The notes under the pieces: generated by a model
The model's input: the letters and a program-made list of their open reading frames with translations, nothing else
What the model was told of the DNA's origin: nothing
Databases searched by the model: none
Made by a program: the position numbers and the translations under genes
In this document: one piece after another, positions 33,177 to 45,639 of the stretch
Position numbering within the stretch: the first letter of the stretch is position 1
How the letters are laid out: each line of letters starts with the position of its first letter
Origin: Chamaea fasciata
Taxonomy: Eukaryota > Chordata > Aves > Passeriformes > Sylviidae
Assembly (NCBI GenBank): GCA_029207755.1
Contig: JARCOQ010000002.1
Span: forward strand, 112,579,745-112,643,744
Reading direction: 5' to 3'
DNA: 64,000 nucleotides

Positions 33177-36100
33177 CCTTTTTCTCTAACAAAGTGGCTT
33201 GTGGACAAAGGGCAGAGATGCAAAGTGCACTTTGTTTTGTGCTTGTCCCAGTGTTAGAGCAGAGGGGCTGTGCAGGAGCCACGACCCCTCCTTTGTGGAA
33301 AGGAGTCAGAACCAGGGAAGGGGAGGCAGAAACAGCTGCAGGTCCAAGTGGCTCCAACTAAGCCCTGCTCAGGCCACATATTCTCAAAGGGCAGCCCAGA
33401 GCTGAGGTTAAGGGAAGGGTCATGAACACCCTGGTGCTACAGCACCATCAATATATTATTCAGTATTATGTTTATTCTGACTGTTTATCACCTTCTGTTT
33501 GAGTATTTCTGGTCTGGTGTAACTCATTGCTGCCTAGGGAGCTGCCATTTGAGCTCCTGCCCCACATCTGAGGCAACCTGCAGAGCTCTTGATAAATGCT
33601 CTGACCACCCTCACAAAAGTGTTATTTCTCCTCAGAAAAGTTCTGCAGGCTTCCTCAGCTCTATTCTGCAGCTGGCACCAGGGAAGAAATAATTTGTGAG
33701 TTAGACCTTTAAATGATCCGATATCGACCTTCTGATTCCAGACCTTCCTGCACCACAAACAGCAGTGGTTATAAATTCATAAACTATGAAAAATTAAACA
33801 TGCAGTGAACTATAACAGTGCCTTAAAAACAACACAGTGAGAGCTGGCACTGCTGAGATTACCCAGATATAAATGTGGGGCTGCCACCCGCTTGCCTAGG
33901 AGTGGTGGACTTTTATTCATTTATTGTTAATAGTAAGAATAGCTTGTTACTGGGTGTTCAGGAAACCACTCAGCGTGGTTAAGACTTTTCAGGAGTGCTT
34001 GGACTCCAAAGAATTTACTTGGAAGTGGAGGACTTGGGATAGAGAACCCTCATGGAATTCTCGACAGTAACTGTTGGACTGGAAAGTTCAATAAATAAAG
34101 GAGCTCACACACAGCAAAATTAGTTCCTGCAACCTGTCTTTATAATGTGCTGTTTCTTTTGGTCCGCCTTTCTTTATGACCCCGATGCTGACCCTGGAAG
34201 AGCCTCTGCAGACTGGTAAATTTTGTCATAATCTACTAAAATCTGCAGTTTCCTTAACTTGGGCTCCTCAACCCAGTGACTGCCAGCTGGGCATAGAACT
34301 TCCTTCCTTTCCTCTCTTCTTGGGCCAGTACGTTTCTGGATTCCAGTTTAGATATGCTGCTGTACTAAATTCAGTCTGAAATGCTGAAGGCTGAGCACAA
34401 ACCAGGTGCCTGAGTGATTCTGGGATGAAGGGGAATTAAGAGGGACAACCTAGGTACATGTAATTGCTGGGATTAATTAAAGATTTTTTGAACACCTGGG
34501 GGTTTTTTTGATAAAAGATTTTTTGCAACCTGACAATGAGTTATTGATTTTTCATATTTGGCTTTTTGGTCTTGAAACGATACTTTGTTTATTATAATTT
34601 TTTTTAATCCAAAATAATAATAGAGAAACATTGGAAAAAATTGTTACACTCTTCCTGGTGACATTGATCAAAATAACTTATTCTGTATCCCATTTCTTTC
34701 ACATTTAAAAAAAACCAAACCCAACAAAAACCATTAAAAAAACACCCCAAAACTGAGTTGTGTTTTTCCAAAATTCTTAGAAAGGTTGAAGTTTCTCAGT
34801 TGATGCATGTAAAGACAAACATGTGCATGACAAATGAAGATGTCACCAGCAAAGTAGTCCACAGACACGGAAACATTCTTGGCTTCTAAGCCATGGGGAA
34901 AACCTGATGTGCCGAAGAGAGGTTTGCATCTATCAGCTTTGCAAAATGAGGTCTTGTTGTTATCCTCCTGGGCCTCTGGAGATCTCTGAGGTGCCAGAGA
35001 AAGGTGGAATGGAATTGTGTTTTACAGAATGAACTTCTAGTTCAGGATGTACCAGGGTATATTTAGACTTCTGAGTGTTTGTGCTAATGATAAACCCAAA
35101 ATGCTACTTAAAACTCACACATACTCTTAAAAAAAAAAAGTGTTAATGAACTGTTTTCAGCTGTGAATGTTGGCCTTTCTGCAGGATAGAGCTGAAAAAT
35201 GGTTTAGGTGCTTTAAGGTTAAATAAGTCAATTAGTAAAAGGGCTGTTATCCTGCATTTACCTGGTAATGACAGTAATGAAATGGTCCAGAAGGAAAACA
35301 AAATGTACTAAGGCAAAACACTCTGATCCCTTTCTTAAAAAATGAGTAAAAAATTGTCAACTTAGAAAGTTTGATTAAGTTATTAATGTGCAAAATGCTA
35401 CACGACTTTGCACTTCAATTTCTCTCTGTCTTTCCAGCAGTTCATTATTCCTCATCAGACGCAGAGGTCTTCTCATAATTTATGTCTCCTGCCATTTGTT
35501 TCCAGAACCCAACAATGAGAGTAATTATGCTTGCCTCTTGGAATTCTTTGTTTTCAGGAAACAATGCATCAGGGAGGCTGTTTCAGAGATGCAGCCTCTG
35601 CCAGGCAGCCAGCCAAAAAGAGGCAGAAGGCTGAAAATAAAGCTTGAAAAACTTCAGGTGATTCTTCCCTGGTTTGTAATGGCCCGCTGAAGAAAACCAG
35701 ATTAATTTGCTGCTTGTAAGGGCAATATCTGGTAATTTTACTTCAATTTGCTTTTCTTTCTTAAATAGTTCGCACTGTTTCTTTTGTTGGGCATCAGAAG
35801 TATATTTCTTGGATTTTTTTGCATGATTTCTGATTGATAATGCACAGAACGTGGAATTAGAGAAGCTTGTAACTGCTGAACTCAGAGGCTGAAGTCTTTT
35901 GGGCTGCAGGTCTGCCAGAGACTCATCCTTTTTTCTGCAAATCTGTTCCTGGCTGTTCCGAGGAATGCACTGGAGAAAAGCATATTGTGCTGCAATTAAA
36001 AAAAAAAAATTAAAAAATCAGTCCATTTGGGGTGTACATGTGTGAGAAGCAAACCTGGGATGTCCAGGTACTAGAAAACAAAAAAAAAAAAAAAAGATTG

Positions 36101-37860
36101 GAAGGAAATTTGCCTGTCTATGAGGTATATATAATAAAACAAAATGTGAGCATGGTTATTTTCCTACAAAAATCAGTTTCCATGAGCTCAGTGGCAGGTC
36201 CTTTCTTCTGTTTTGCACCACATTCCTTCTCTTGGCTGGTCTGCACCCTGAGGCTGGAGGAATCTCCTTGGTCCTCGTGTGGGGCTGTATCAGACTTTCT
36301 CTGGAGCTCCTGCTCTTGGGCTCTGCAGGGCTGAACACGGAGACAGAAATCACAGGAGTGACAGGAGACTCTCAGGAGAGTGCAGGGAGGGAGACAGCTT
36401 CCAGCTGAAGTGCTCAGGGATGGACAGAAGAGCTGTGACAGCACAAAGAGAAAGGGACCTGCACAGTGACGTGACTTGGAGGAGAAAAAGGGCCCTGCTG
36501 GGGTGATAGGAGCAGGGAAGCTTTAGAACACTTCTCACCAAATGAGGATGTGAGTGCAGGAATCCAACATGCCTTGGATGAAGTGGTTTGATAACTAATT
36601 AAGATTTTCCATGCAGGAATCTGTTCTGTCTTATTTTGAGAGCAATGAGACCGTCTGGATTCTCAGAGGCCTTTTCCTTCTTAGTCTCTACTGGATGAGT
36701 TTATTGACTGCATTTTAACAGTTTCTGAAGTACCACAAAAAAAAAATCCCACAGGGTTTCACCTTCTACTCTGGTCCCCATGAAAAAGGTTTGGGTGGTG
36801 TTGGTTTTGAATATGAATTTCAGGATTTAGTACCAGTAATCCTATTAGTCTATTAAGGAAATGAAAAAAAAAAAAAAAAAAAAGAGAAAGAAACAGAAGC
36901 TGACTCAGTGTTGGAGTGATCTCCTTTATTAGACTTGTATGAGATAATACATTTTTCGGAGAGGAAAAGCACTCAGGAATTTCTGCTTTATTTTTCTAGG
37001 GTCTCATGTAGGCTGAATATAATGTCTGTGTAAAAGGACTGAATAAGTTTTTGGCTACCTCCTATCAGCAATGCCCTTATCCATCTCCTGCGCTCTATTA
37101 ACACTTGGGCAAATCTTACCCACTTGTAACAAAAGAGAGTTGCAACACATAGTTTGGGTTCATCCCACCTTGTACAAGCAGGCTCTGCTTTAAATAGCTC
37201 ATAATAAGCATTTGGATTTGAAGGGGAGTTGGCAGGAATGCCTTCTGCTAGGTGACCTTTGCAAACACGTCTGCTGCTGCTCCATGTAGTACCTAAAGGA
37301 GATGGTGTTTACTGCACTGGTTCTCTCCTGGGAGCTGAGAAAGAGGACAAAGCAGCTCTTTGAGGCTTGGCAGAAGATAATCAGAAATGTCACTCCCCAC
37401 TCCATTCCTGCCAAATGCAATTAGGACTTTTGCCGGGGAGAAAATCATTTAGGGGTTGCACTTAAATCTTAGAAGGCACATGTGAAATGCCTCATTTTCA
37501 GCAGCTGATGCTGCAAACAGAATGTAGATTCGAGTAATGGAGTAGAATTTGTTTCTTTCTCGCAATGAATACGAGGTATAAAGTGTTTATCGACTTAAAA
37601 AGGAAAACCGAACAAACAGAATAAAGAAGAAAGCATTCATGGCTGCTTTGAAGGAAAGAATGTTTTTATTTCATACTTAGAAGAAATTGTTCAAGTAGTT
37701 CAGCCGTGTGAAAATGTGACCCCCTCTAATGCTGCCAAGGGCAGGGAGATCAGGGATAATCTGCTGAGGAAATGCAGCTCACGCAAGCCAAAGGCAGAGT
37801 TTTAAACTTACAGCACCAATTTTTTTTTTTTCCCAAGAAGGGAGCATGGGCAGAAGGGTT

Positions 37861-37861
37861 T

Positions 37862-37894
<33 letters not shown>
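37861..37894. repeat. Poly-T tract
   Basis: About 30 T on the plus strand. Confidence 0.9.
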
Positions 37895-37897
<3 letters not shown>

Positions 37898-38042
37898 TCC
37901 TGAAGAATCCTATTACCTGTTTTGATGAATGTTCTGTCTTTGCTGTAGATGCATGTGGATGTGAGGCACAGTCTGACACATCTTCTCCCTCCATACCTGC
38001 TTTGTCTTCCCAGTTAAAAGCTCCACGTAAGAGTAAAGGGGC

Positions 38043-38094
38043 TTTAGGAAAACTCTATAAAAGTTACCTTTAGGAAAACTCTATAAAAGTTGCC
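38043..38094. repeat. 26-base tandem duplication
   Basis: TTTAGGAAAACTCTATAAAA plus six more bases occurs twice back to back (38043 and 38069), with a single A/G difference. This implies a recent duplication. Confidence 0.95.
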
Positions 38095-38182
38095 TTTCAT
38101 CTTGCATTATTCTTCCAAAAGAATTTCAGGGTAAGTGCCAGAAAAATCAGACCAAACTGGTACTTTGCAGAATCTTTATGTT

Positions 38183-38372
38183 AAGCAGGGACACCTTCCA
38201 CTACCCCAGGTTGCTCCAAGACCCATCTGATCTGGCCTTGGACACTTCCAGGGATGGGGCAGCCACAGCTTTTGTGTGCCAGGGCCTCAGCAACCTCACA
38301 GGGAGGAATTTCTTCCCAACACCCAATCTAAACCTGCTGTCTTTCAGTTTAAAGCTATTTTTGTGGCCATAC
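38183..38372 (-). mobile_element. CR1 fragment
   Basis: Inverted CR1 sequence without its extreme 3' end. On the plus strand: AGCAGGGACACCTTCCACTA, then TTGGACACTTCCAGGGATGG, then GAGGAATTTCTTCCCAACAC. Confidence 0.85.
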
Positions 38373-39055
38373 AGAGATGAATGCTCTCATCACTGCTGTG
38401 GTAAGAGGGGATGTGCACATGTCAGGCTCATCACAGTTCTGGAGATGTGCAAATTACTCTTCCTAGTTGTGTGGTGCCGTGGTGCCCTTGGACACTGCTG
38501 CCTGTGCCCTCTGGTTCTTAGTTTCTGCTGGAAAACTTTGGCAGCGCTTCCTCTCCAGAGGAAGAATGGATGGAGAACTTTTCCTCCTTGCCTGTGCCTT
38601 TGCTATCAGTGCTGCCAGGTCTGTGTGGTGCTGTGAGTACTGAAAGAGTGTCTGAAAGTTGGGTTCTGTGACACAGGTGGTCCTGCTGTCCTTGCATTGA
38701 CACGAGAGAGATGAAATATCCTAGAGCAGGTCTTTATAATTAGAGAGAGATACCACCTCCAACTCTCTGCTTCCCCTAAAATGTCACTGACTTCTCGTTC
38801 CTGGAATATTATAATATCTCCCTTTACTATTCCTGTTGTGAGAAAACTCCAGTGCAATTGCTCAGTAGTCCCTCGCAGTTCCAAATATAAAGTCCTATTT
38901 AAAACAGGCTGCTTCAGAGGGCCTGGGCCCCCAAATAGTTTTCTGTGCAGTGAAGAGGCACCCTCTGGCAATGTCCTGGATTGGGGTTTCAGGGTTGCTG
39001 TGTGGATGGACTGTGAGCCTGAGCTTCAGGATGGTGTTTCCCAGGACCGTGTGGA

Positions 39056-39578
39056 TGTGAGGTGCTCTGGTGAGGCCACACCTCAAATCCTGTGTCCAGT
39101 TCTGGGCCTTGTAGTGCAAAAAAGCCCTTGAGAAGACTGGAGCGTGTCCAGGGAAGGGAAGGGAGCTGGGGAAGGGGCTGGAGCCCCAGGAGGGGCTGAG
39201 GGAGCTGGGCAAGGGGCTGAGCCTGGAGAAAAGGAGGCTCAGGGGGGACCTGGTGGCTCTGCACAAGTCCCTGCCAGGAGGGGACAGCCGGGGGGGTCGG
39301 GCTCTGCTCCCAGGGAACAGGGACAGGAGGAGAGGGAACGGCCTCGGGCTGGCCCAGGGGAGGCTCAGCTTGGCCAGCAGCAGGAATTTCCCCATGGAAA
39401 GGGTGCTCAGGCCTTGACAGGGGCTGCCCAGGGAGGTTTGGAGTGTCCATCCCTGGAGGTGTCCAAGGAAGGGCTGGAGGTGGCACTCAGAGCTCTGGGC
39501 TGGGGACAAGGTGGGGATCAGTCAAACTTGAACTCGATGATCCTGGAGGTCTTTTCCAACCTCAGTGATTCTGTGAAT
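39056..39578 (+). mobile_element. CR1 fragment, well preserved
   Basis: This is about 520 bases of CR1 3' sequence, from GTGAGGTGCTCTGGTGAGGC through the G-rich GCTGAGGGAGCTGGGCAAGG segment to GGTCTTTTCCAACCTCAGTG ATTCTGTGA. It is among the longest unbroken CR1 copies in the window and appears less mutated than its neighbours. Confidence 0.9.
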
Positions 39579-42500
39579 CCTCCTTCTCCATGTGTTTCCT
39601 TGTAAGCTTAAAATGGTTCTGTGTCATAGGAGCTGGAATCCACTTTTGCCTTAAAGCAATGACATCTGAAGCTTCTTTCTGTCCTGTGGACCACAGGCTG
39701 CTGGAGCCTTTACATCTTGTTCTCATCCTTGCTCTCTAATTTGTTTTGGCCGTCATCGCTGAGCGCTTCCGTTCTCTTGTTTTCAGAGTCTTCCCTGGTG
39801 CTGCTTATGCTGTAGCTGAAGTCTGTAAGGTCAAAATCTCAAGTTGCTTGGGTGGGCAGTGCTGCTGTAGCTGCTGTAAGACAGAAGAATGGTGGTGTTA
39901 CGCTTCTCTGCACGTCAGACTCTGTTCCTTCACCCTCCTCTGTTCCTGCTTTTCTCCCTCTGGGAAGAGAACCCCAGACACAAGCCAGTGGAATTTATCA
40001 AGTTAGGAGTGCACCGAGTTAGAAAGAAGTGCTGCAGGAAAGAAATGTACCCTTAACGATAATCCTCAAGCATCAAGGGATGAGCTGCTTTGTAGCACTT
40101 TGCCCTTCAGTGCTCTTGCTCTGTGTCATCCTGCTGCCAGACATCCTTGCTTTGCTCAGGAATCACACCCCCAGTGCTGTGTTTGGCTCAACAGTTTGTT
40201 CCTTTTTCTTTATTGTGGTCCTTCACCTCATTTCCAGGCTGACTGCTCAAGTTCTGAGCAGTTTTGAGGCGCTGCTTTTAGCGCTGTGCCCAGGATATTG
40301 TTCTGGCCTCTGTGTTATCTCTATATTTACACTATCAGCAGCACTTTTGCTCCTGGCCAGTGATATTGGTATGCTCATAGCACCAGGTATGTTCCTTCCT
40401 TCTTGTCTGCACACGCACTCATCAATAATTCTGCTTCTGCCTCCCTTATCTCCCTCTTGGAGAGATACAACTGCTTTAGAGATAACAAAACCCAGAAATT
40501 CTATTCTTCCCCTCCGATTCTCACCATTCATCTTTCTCCCCTCACCAGCAATGCTTGTGTCATTTTTGTTGTTACTGCCAAGAAAATACCTTTTTAAAAA
40601 ACAGTGGTGCTCAGCTTTGGACCCATCTCGCCCACACTATCAGAACATGGCATGTGTATTTTTAGGCACAGTTCATCACAATTCTTAATTTTGGTTCAGT
40701 GGATCAGCCCTTCCATGTGTCTTTGCTTTGTGCCTCAACATCAGCCATATTATCTATGATTATTTCTTCATTTCCCTACCCTGCATTCTCCTAAAGCTGA
40801 TACAAAACAGACTGATTTTTTTCACTTTTTTCTGTTCCTCTCGATCCCCATATTTTCTGAAAACCACATTTTGTACTCTGATATTCTCTCCTTGTGCTTA
40901 GTATGGCTGCTTTGTTTATTTTTTTCATCTCCTTCGCCACCTGACAATTCACTTTTGTTTTTTTCATTTTAGCATACTTTTCTCATTCCTTGCTCTTTCT
41001 ACATCAAGCTTTTCTCATTTTGTACTTTAGAATTTTTTTTATTAACTCCTTTTACTCCTTGTTTATTTCCAAAGTCTAAATCCCTTCTTAAAAGGACTTT
41101 CTGTGTTTTTCTCCTTAATCCCAAGCATATTGTCTCTTATAGATCAGCAACACTTGTTTTCTTTACTAGGCTATATTGCCCTGGAAGATATTGAGCTTGC
41201 CTGATGTTTTTATGTTTTTGTTGTTATTTGTTTCTTTATGTAATCCTCCTCCAAGTGTCATACAGGAAACCTTTACAAAGGGTATGGACCTTTTATTTCC
41301 AACTTCATTGTTATTCTGTTTCTGCTCAAAACTAACATAATTTTAAGACTGTATTTTCCAGAAAGACAAAAAAAAAAAAAAAAAGAAAAAAAAAGAAAAA
41401 AAAAAAGAGGGCTTCTTTTCAAAGGAATCAAAGATATAAGAACTCACAAAAAACTTCTTCAGAGCCTGAAAAAAAATACTGCATTGGGCAATCCAACTGT
41501 GGAAGGGAAAGGAAAACTTTGGAGAGGGTTCAAGGCCCAGCTAAATGTAGCAGCTAGGGCTGCAGACAGTTTCTTGGCCTTTTTTTATCCCATGTGTTTT
41601 CATCCCAAATGCCAAACTCAGTTGGGCACAGATTCCTGAAGTGCTGAATGAGACACAAGGAGGAAGAAAAAGCCTTCAAAACTGTGCTGGATGGGTGGCT
41701 GTAAGCCTGGAGGCAGCATCCAACTTTGAAAGCCAGAGAAAAATACTTCTGGTTTGGTGATTCAATGTGTTGTTTAGGGTGCTGATTCCATCTTAAGTCT
41801 CTCTGTATTTGACACTCAGCTCCTGAAGACAGATACTTTTGGTGCAATCCTCCTCTTTCACTGGGAAAAAAACCCCATTATCTATCCTTTTACATCTCTA
41901 GGGGAAAGAACATTTGATGTCACTGTGTCTGAAAGATTCATAAACCAGAACGTGTGTGAAGTCTTTTAAGATTAAAAAAAAAAATCATACTGTGGTTTTT
42001 AAATCCATCTTCCTAATTTGTGGGACAGGTGATTTGTCATTTGCCATCACAATCGGAATACAAATACCTCTCATTCCTACCAGAGGTGGGGAGATGTGGG
42101 AAGATCAATTCCTTCAGCAGGCCTTTGAAAGAAGAGGGGCAGTGGGGAAGAGGAGTATTTCCATGGGAAAACCATGGAAGCTCCATTTGTATGGCACAAT
42201 ACTGGGAAAAGCCCCATCATGTACAAACTGAGGGAACTGGGAGAGAGTTATGAGAAACTGTTCCATGAGGGGCCATGCCTGGGAGGATTAAGGTCTCTTA
42301 AAATGCTCTTAGCTGTACCTAAGCCTGGAGTGGGCTTACACCTCTGTTTCAGAGGTGTAAATAAAGCTCACAGGACCTTTAGAGTCCTGGAAGGATGGTG
42401 CTGTTCCCTGTGCAATTCAGTGATGCACATCTGCAGGGATTTAGACCAAGGCATTGGATTTCCTGCCTGGTTTAAAGAAACCAGCAGAGGAAGAGGGGGC

Positions 42501-43555
42501 AGAAGGTGCTCCTGAGAAAGAGAAAGGTTATGTTTTGGGTAAGGGAAGATCGAGGGATCCTGGTCTTCATTGTACAGAGCTGCCCTGGGTTTTTGATGAG
42601 GGAGGACAGGAGGTTTCTCATAACAGTGTCATGATCCTGGAAGATGAGAGCAGCCTGTGGCCACTTCCAATATGTCATCAAAGCAGTGGGTCTGCCTCAG
42701 GGGCTGTGACAGTGAATTTCCTGCTGCCTCCTTGGCACCCCCAGGGCTGTGCTGAGCTGCAGGAATGGTTCTTAGGGGAATTCTCTGGAATGTCAGACTG
42801 CACAACACAGTTTCTGGGCCCCAGCCAGGACATGCAGGTGCTGCTGTGCTGAGCAAGGCAGATTTGTTGGCCTGGGGAACATCTGCTCAGTGGTCTCCCG
42901 GAAAAGTAGAGGCAGATCTGCAGCTTCAGGGTGGATGCAGATTAATGAAACTGGTCTGAAATCAATCAGGTCCTCATGCTGGACTCAACACGTGGACCTT
43001 TCTCTGTAGCCTGCACTGCAGGGTGTTGTATTGTCCAAAAATAGCTCTGGAAGGAATTGTTCTCCAGAAGAAAATCCTTTGAAGTATATTTTCTTCAAAG
43101 CCATGAAAAAGCATCTATGCACACTTACACCTGGGCTTTATTTTATCAATAAATGATAGAAATTGGCAGCAGTCTATGTGGGCTGATTTGAGTCTAGGGG
43201 TGGAAAGAAGGGGTTTTCATGTGCTTCCCACCTACCTGCAGTAGCATGGGAATATTTGTGTTGAGTTGTCTGCACTCCTCTCTAGGCAAAACTCACGATG
43301 TGGCACTGTGATGTCAGCAGTGGATTCTTTTTTTCCTCGTTTTCTCATACAGACACATTCCAAAGCCATGAAATCCTTATGTGGATTTTAGGTCCCAACT
43401 ATGATCTTGAGGACCTTGTTACTATTTTAACTTGTAGACTGCTGAGGGGTTTTTTTTTGTTTGTTTTGTTTTCTCTTTTCCTCTTCCCTGACATTTCCTC
43501 CCCTGAAATACACCTGAGTGATTGTTTCTGCATACATAGAACCACAATTATTTCA
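39579..43555. other. Intergenic stretch with a pyrimidine-rich plus strand
   Basis: From about 39.9 to 41.35 kb the plus strand is strongly T+C rich. This produces a 219-codon open frame (40029-40688, GTG start, hydrophobic) that I regard as a composition effect. An A-rich tract lies at 41368-41407. No gene or named repeat was recognised. Confidence 0.6.
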
Positions 43556-43761
43556 GTATCACAGAATCATGGAAAGATCTGGTTGGAAGAGACTTCTGGA
43601 GGGTACAGAGATCACATTTCTACTTGCAGTGAACTCAAAGCCCAGCTCCTCTCAGCTTCTCCTCACAGTTGTTTGTGCACCCTGAGCTATCTGGTGGCCC
43701 TCTGCCTGTCTCTCTTCTGCCAGATCCCTGCTGAACTGGGTTCCCACAGCTGTCCATGTTG

Positions 43762-43930
43762 GAGTCCTAGAAACTTGGATTTTGGATACAAATCCCCCTG
43801 GGATTTGTATTCTAACATCTCCCCCCTCTTTTTGAGTTATATAGACTTCTTTGATTCTTTTATTAATCAACTGTTGAATGCATTGGATCAAATAAGGTAC
43901 TAAGGAACTAAGATTAGCAGTAAATGTGGC
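43762..43930 (-). mobile_element. Endogenous retrovirus remnant: env 3' end, polypurine tract, LTR start
   Basis: On the minus strand an open frame reads like the end of a retroviral Env transmembrane subunit: LIQCIQQLINKRIKEVYI and then an EGGDV-type tail. It overlaps the polypurine tract AAAAAGAGGGGGGAG (43833-43819), followed one base later by a probable LTR start TGTTAGAATACAAATCC at 43817. Only about 55 bases of the LTR remain before CR1 sequence resumes. The rest of env, the other genes and the second LTR are absent. No target duplication was defined. The assignment rests on motif order rather than on a search. Confidence 0.6.
43786..43810. repeat. Perfect 10-base inverted repeat in the LTR start
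   Basis: ATACAAATCC and GGATTTGTAT are separated by the 5-base loop CCCTG. The pair lies a few bases inside the presumed LTR terminus. Confidence 0.9.
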
Positions 43931-45133
43931 CAAAACTGCCACATGTCCCCAGCCTGTTCCAGGTGTGATCTCACCCGTGCTGACCAGAGGGGAGGAGTCA
44001 CTTCCTTGGATATGTTGTCCTGGCCCTCCAGATGTGGCCTGGTGAGGAGTTTGCTGAGTTACAGAGCTGGCCCTTGTTCAACCTGGTGTCCACCATCCCC
44101 CCCCAAATCCTTCTGAGCCCTTTTCAGTTGTTTCCCAGTGTGTCCTGATGGATGGAGTTGTTCTCTCTCCACTCCAAAACTTTGGGCTTCTCCTTGTTAC
44201 ATTCCAGGAGGGTTTTTGTTGGCCCAATCCCCCTGTTCTACAGGATTCCCCTGGATTCAAGCCCTGACATTCAGCCTGAGAATTGCTCCCCTTTTCCTGG
44301 CAGTCAGGTCATTTTCCCCGATTGTCATGGATTTGCATAGATGGCAGACAGGGCCCTTGCTGTCACATCTAAAGCCAGCACTTCCAGCACTCCTGCAGGT
44401 CCGAGTGAGCTTTTCTCTATAATTTGCAACCAGTTGCTCTCCCACTGTTTGCTGTCGTCCTTCCCAGACTCCATCTCCATGGCAAAACACAGAAGAATTG
44501 AACAAGACTTTAAATTTGAATACTAAGGGGGGGTGGTGAAATGAGCATTAAGCAGCACTCTGCCACTTCCTGCACTGCCCATCCCTGTGCGTTTTGCTGA
44601 GGTGCACGCTGAGGTTCAGGCTGTCTGTGCAGGCACTGCTGGGATGTACTCAGAGGGTTTTTAGTGCAAACTGCCCGTGGTGATTGAGAAAATAATACCT
44701 TTGCACAGCAGCAAATTGGCCCTGTTTGTAGCACTCAAAACTGCCTGAGCCGAGGTTGCAGCGTGTTCTGTCTGAAAATGTCACTGGAAACAGCTCAGGC
44801 AGCCTTCACTCTGATGAAACAACTCCATCTAATGCAAAAGAATGTGCTCCAGTGTTCAGTCCTTTCCCTGAGGATTTGTGTGGTTTCAGAACACAGGAAT
44901 GCTGATGGAACAGCCATGGCTCAGCTGGCACATGTGATTTGTTAAGGATGAAATCCCTGGAGTGCTTTAGAGGGGGCTGCATGAAAGTAATGGGGTGGGA
45001 GACAGGGATGTGTGCTGTGTTTGGGGTATTTGTGTGAGGACAAAGGCAACAGAACTGTGTGAGACTGACATCCTCCTTTGTTTTATTTCTATTGATCGGC
45101 AATGATCCAAACAAGAGTTGGCCAGGCCAGTCT

Positions 45134-45412
45134 TAGAATAACAGAATCCTGGAATGATTTGGATTGGAAGGAACCTCAAAGATTGTGTAGTTCCACTGTC
45201 CCAGGTTGATCCAAGCCCCAGTGTCCAACCTCGCCTTGGGCACTGCCAGGGATCCAGGGGCAGCAACAGCTTCTCTGGACATCCTGTGCCAGGGCCTGCC
45301 AACCTTCACAGGGAACAATTCCTGCCTAATATCTAAGCTAAATGTCCCTTCTTTCAGCTTGAACCCATTATTCCTTGTCCTGTCACTGCAGTTACTGATA
45401 AGGAGACCTTCT
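45134..45412 (-). mobile_element. CR1 fragment
   Basis: An inverted CR1 3' end. On the plus strand: AGAATAACAGAATCCTGGAA, then GATTTGGATTGGAAGGAACC, then CCTTGTCCTGTCACTGCAGT. Confidence 0.9.
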
Positions 45413-45574
45413 CTTCTATCATTTGAAACAAAAGAAAATCAAATTATCTGAGAGATCAGAGGAATTTGATGAAGGTGGACCAGAATTGCAGGATGAAGCC
45501 ACACTTCTGCACAAGAACCTCAAACACAGTGCTTGTGTAACTGGCTAAAGAGTTCAGATTAAAAGATTATGAAA

Positions 45575-45579
<5 letters not shown>

Positions 45580-45634
<55 letters not shown>
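45580..45634. repeat. Poly-T tract, about 55 bases
   Basis: This is the longest homopolymer in the window. It could be a poly-A tail on the minus strand, but no recognisable retrocopy precedes it on that strand. Confidence 0.9.
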
Positions 45635-45635
<1 letters not shown>

Positions 45636-45639
45636 TCCT

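Larger units (their letters stand above)
33177..38182. other. Intergenic stretch, no gene seen
   Basis: AT-rich noncoding sequence with homopolymer runs, including poly-A at 36067 and 36866 and poly-T at 37861, and one small tandem duplication near 38.05 kb. I recognise no coding exon, RNA gene or named repeat. Confidence 0.65.
43556..44345 (-). mobile_element. Old CR1 fragment carrying an ERV insertion
   Basis: On the plus strand the inverted CR1 starts ACAGAATCATGGAAAGATCTGG. It continues to about 43761, resumes near 43931 with CCTGTTCCAGGTGTGATCTC and GTGCTGACCAGAGGGGAGGA, and passes through GTTCAACCTGGTGTCCACCA. It is divergent. The gap at 43762-43930 is retroviral sequence. Confidence 0.65.

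Noticed and set aside
38895..39509. Two long minus-strand ORFs (204 and 165 codons)
   Set aside because: They are antisense readings of the CR1 at 39.06-39.58 kb, not genes.
40029..40688. 219-codon hydrophobic open frame
   Set aside because: It lies in a T+C-rich strand where leucine, serine and phenylalanine codons are abundant and stops rare. It starts with GTG, has no splice sites or family resemblance, and looks like a composition effect.
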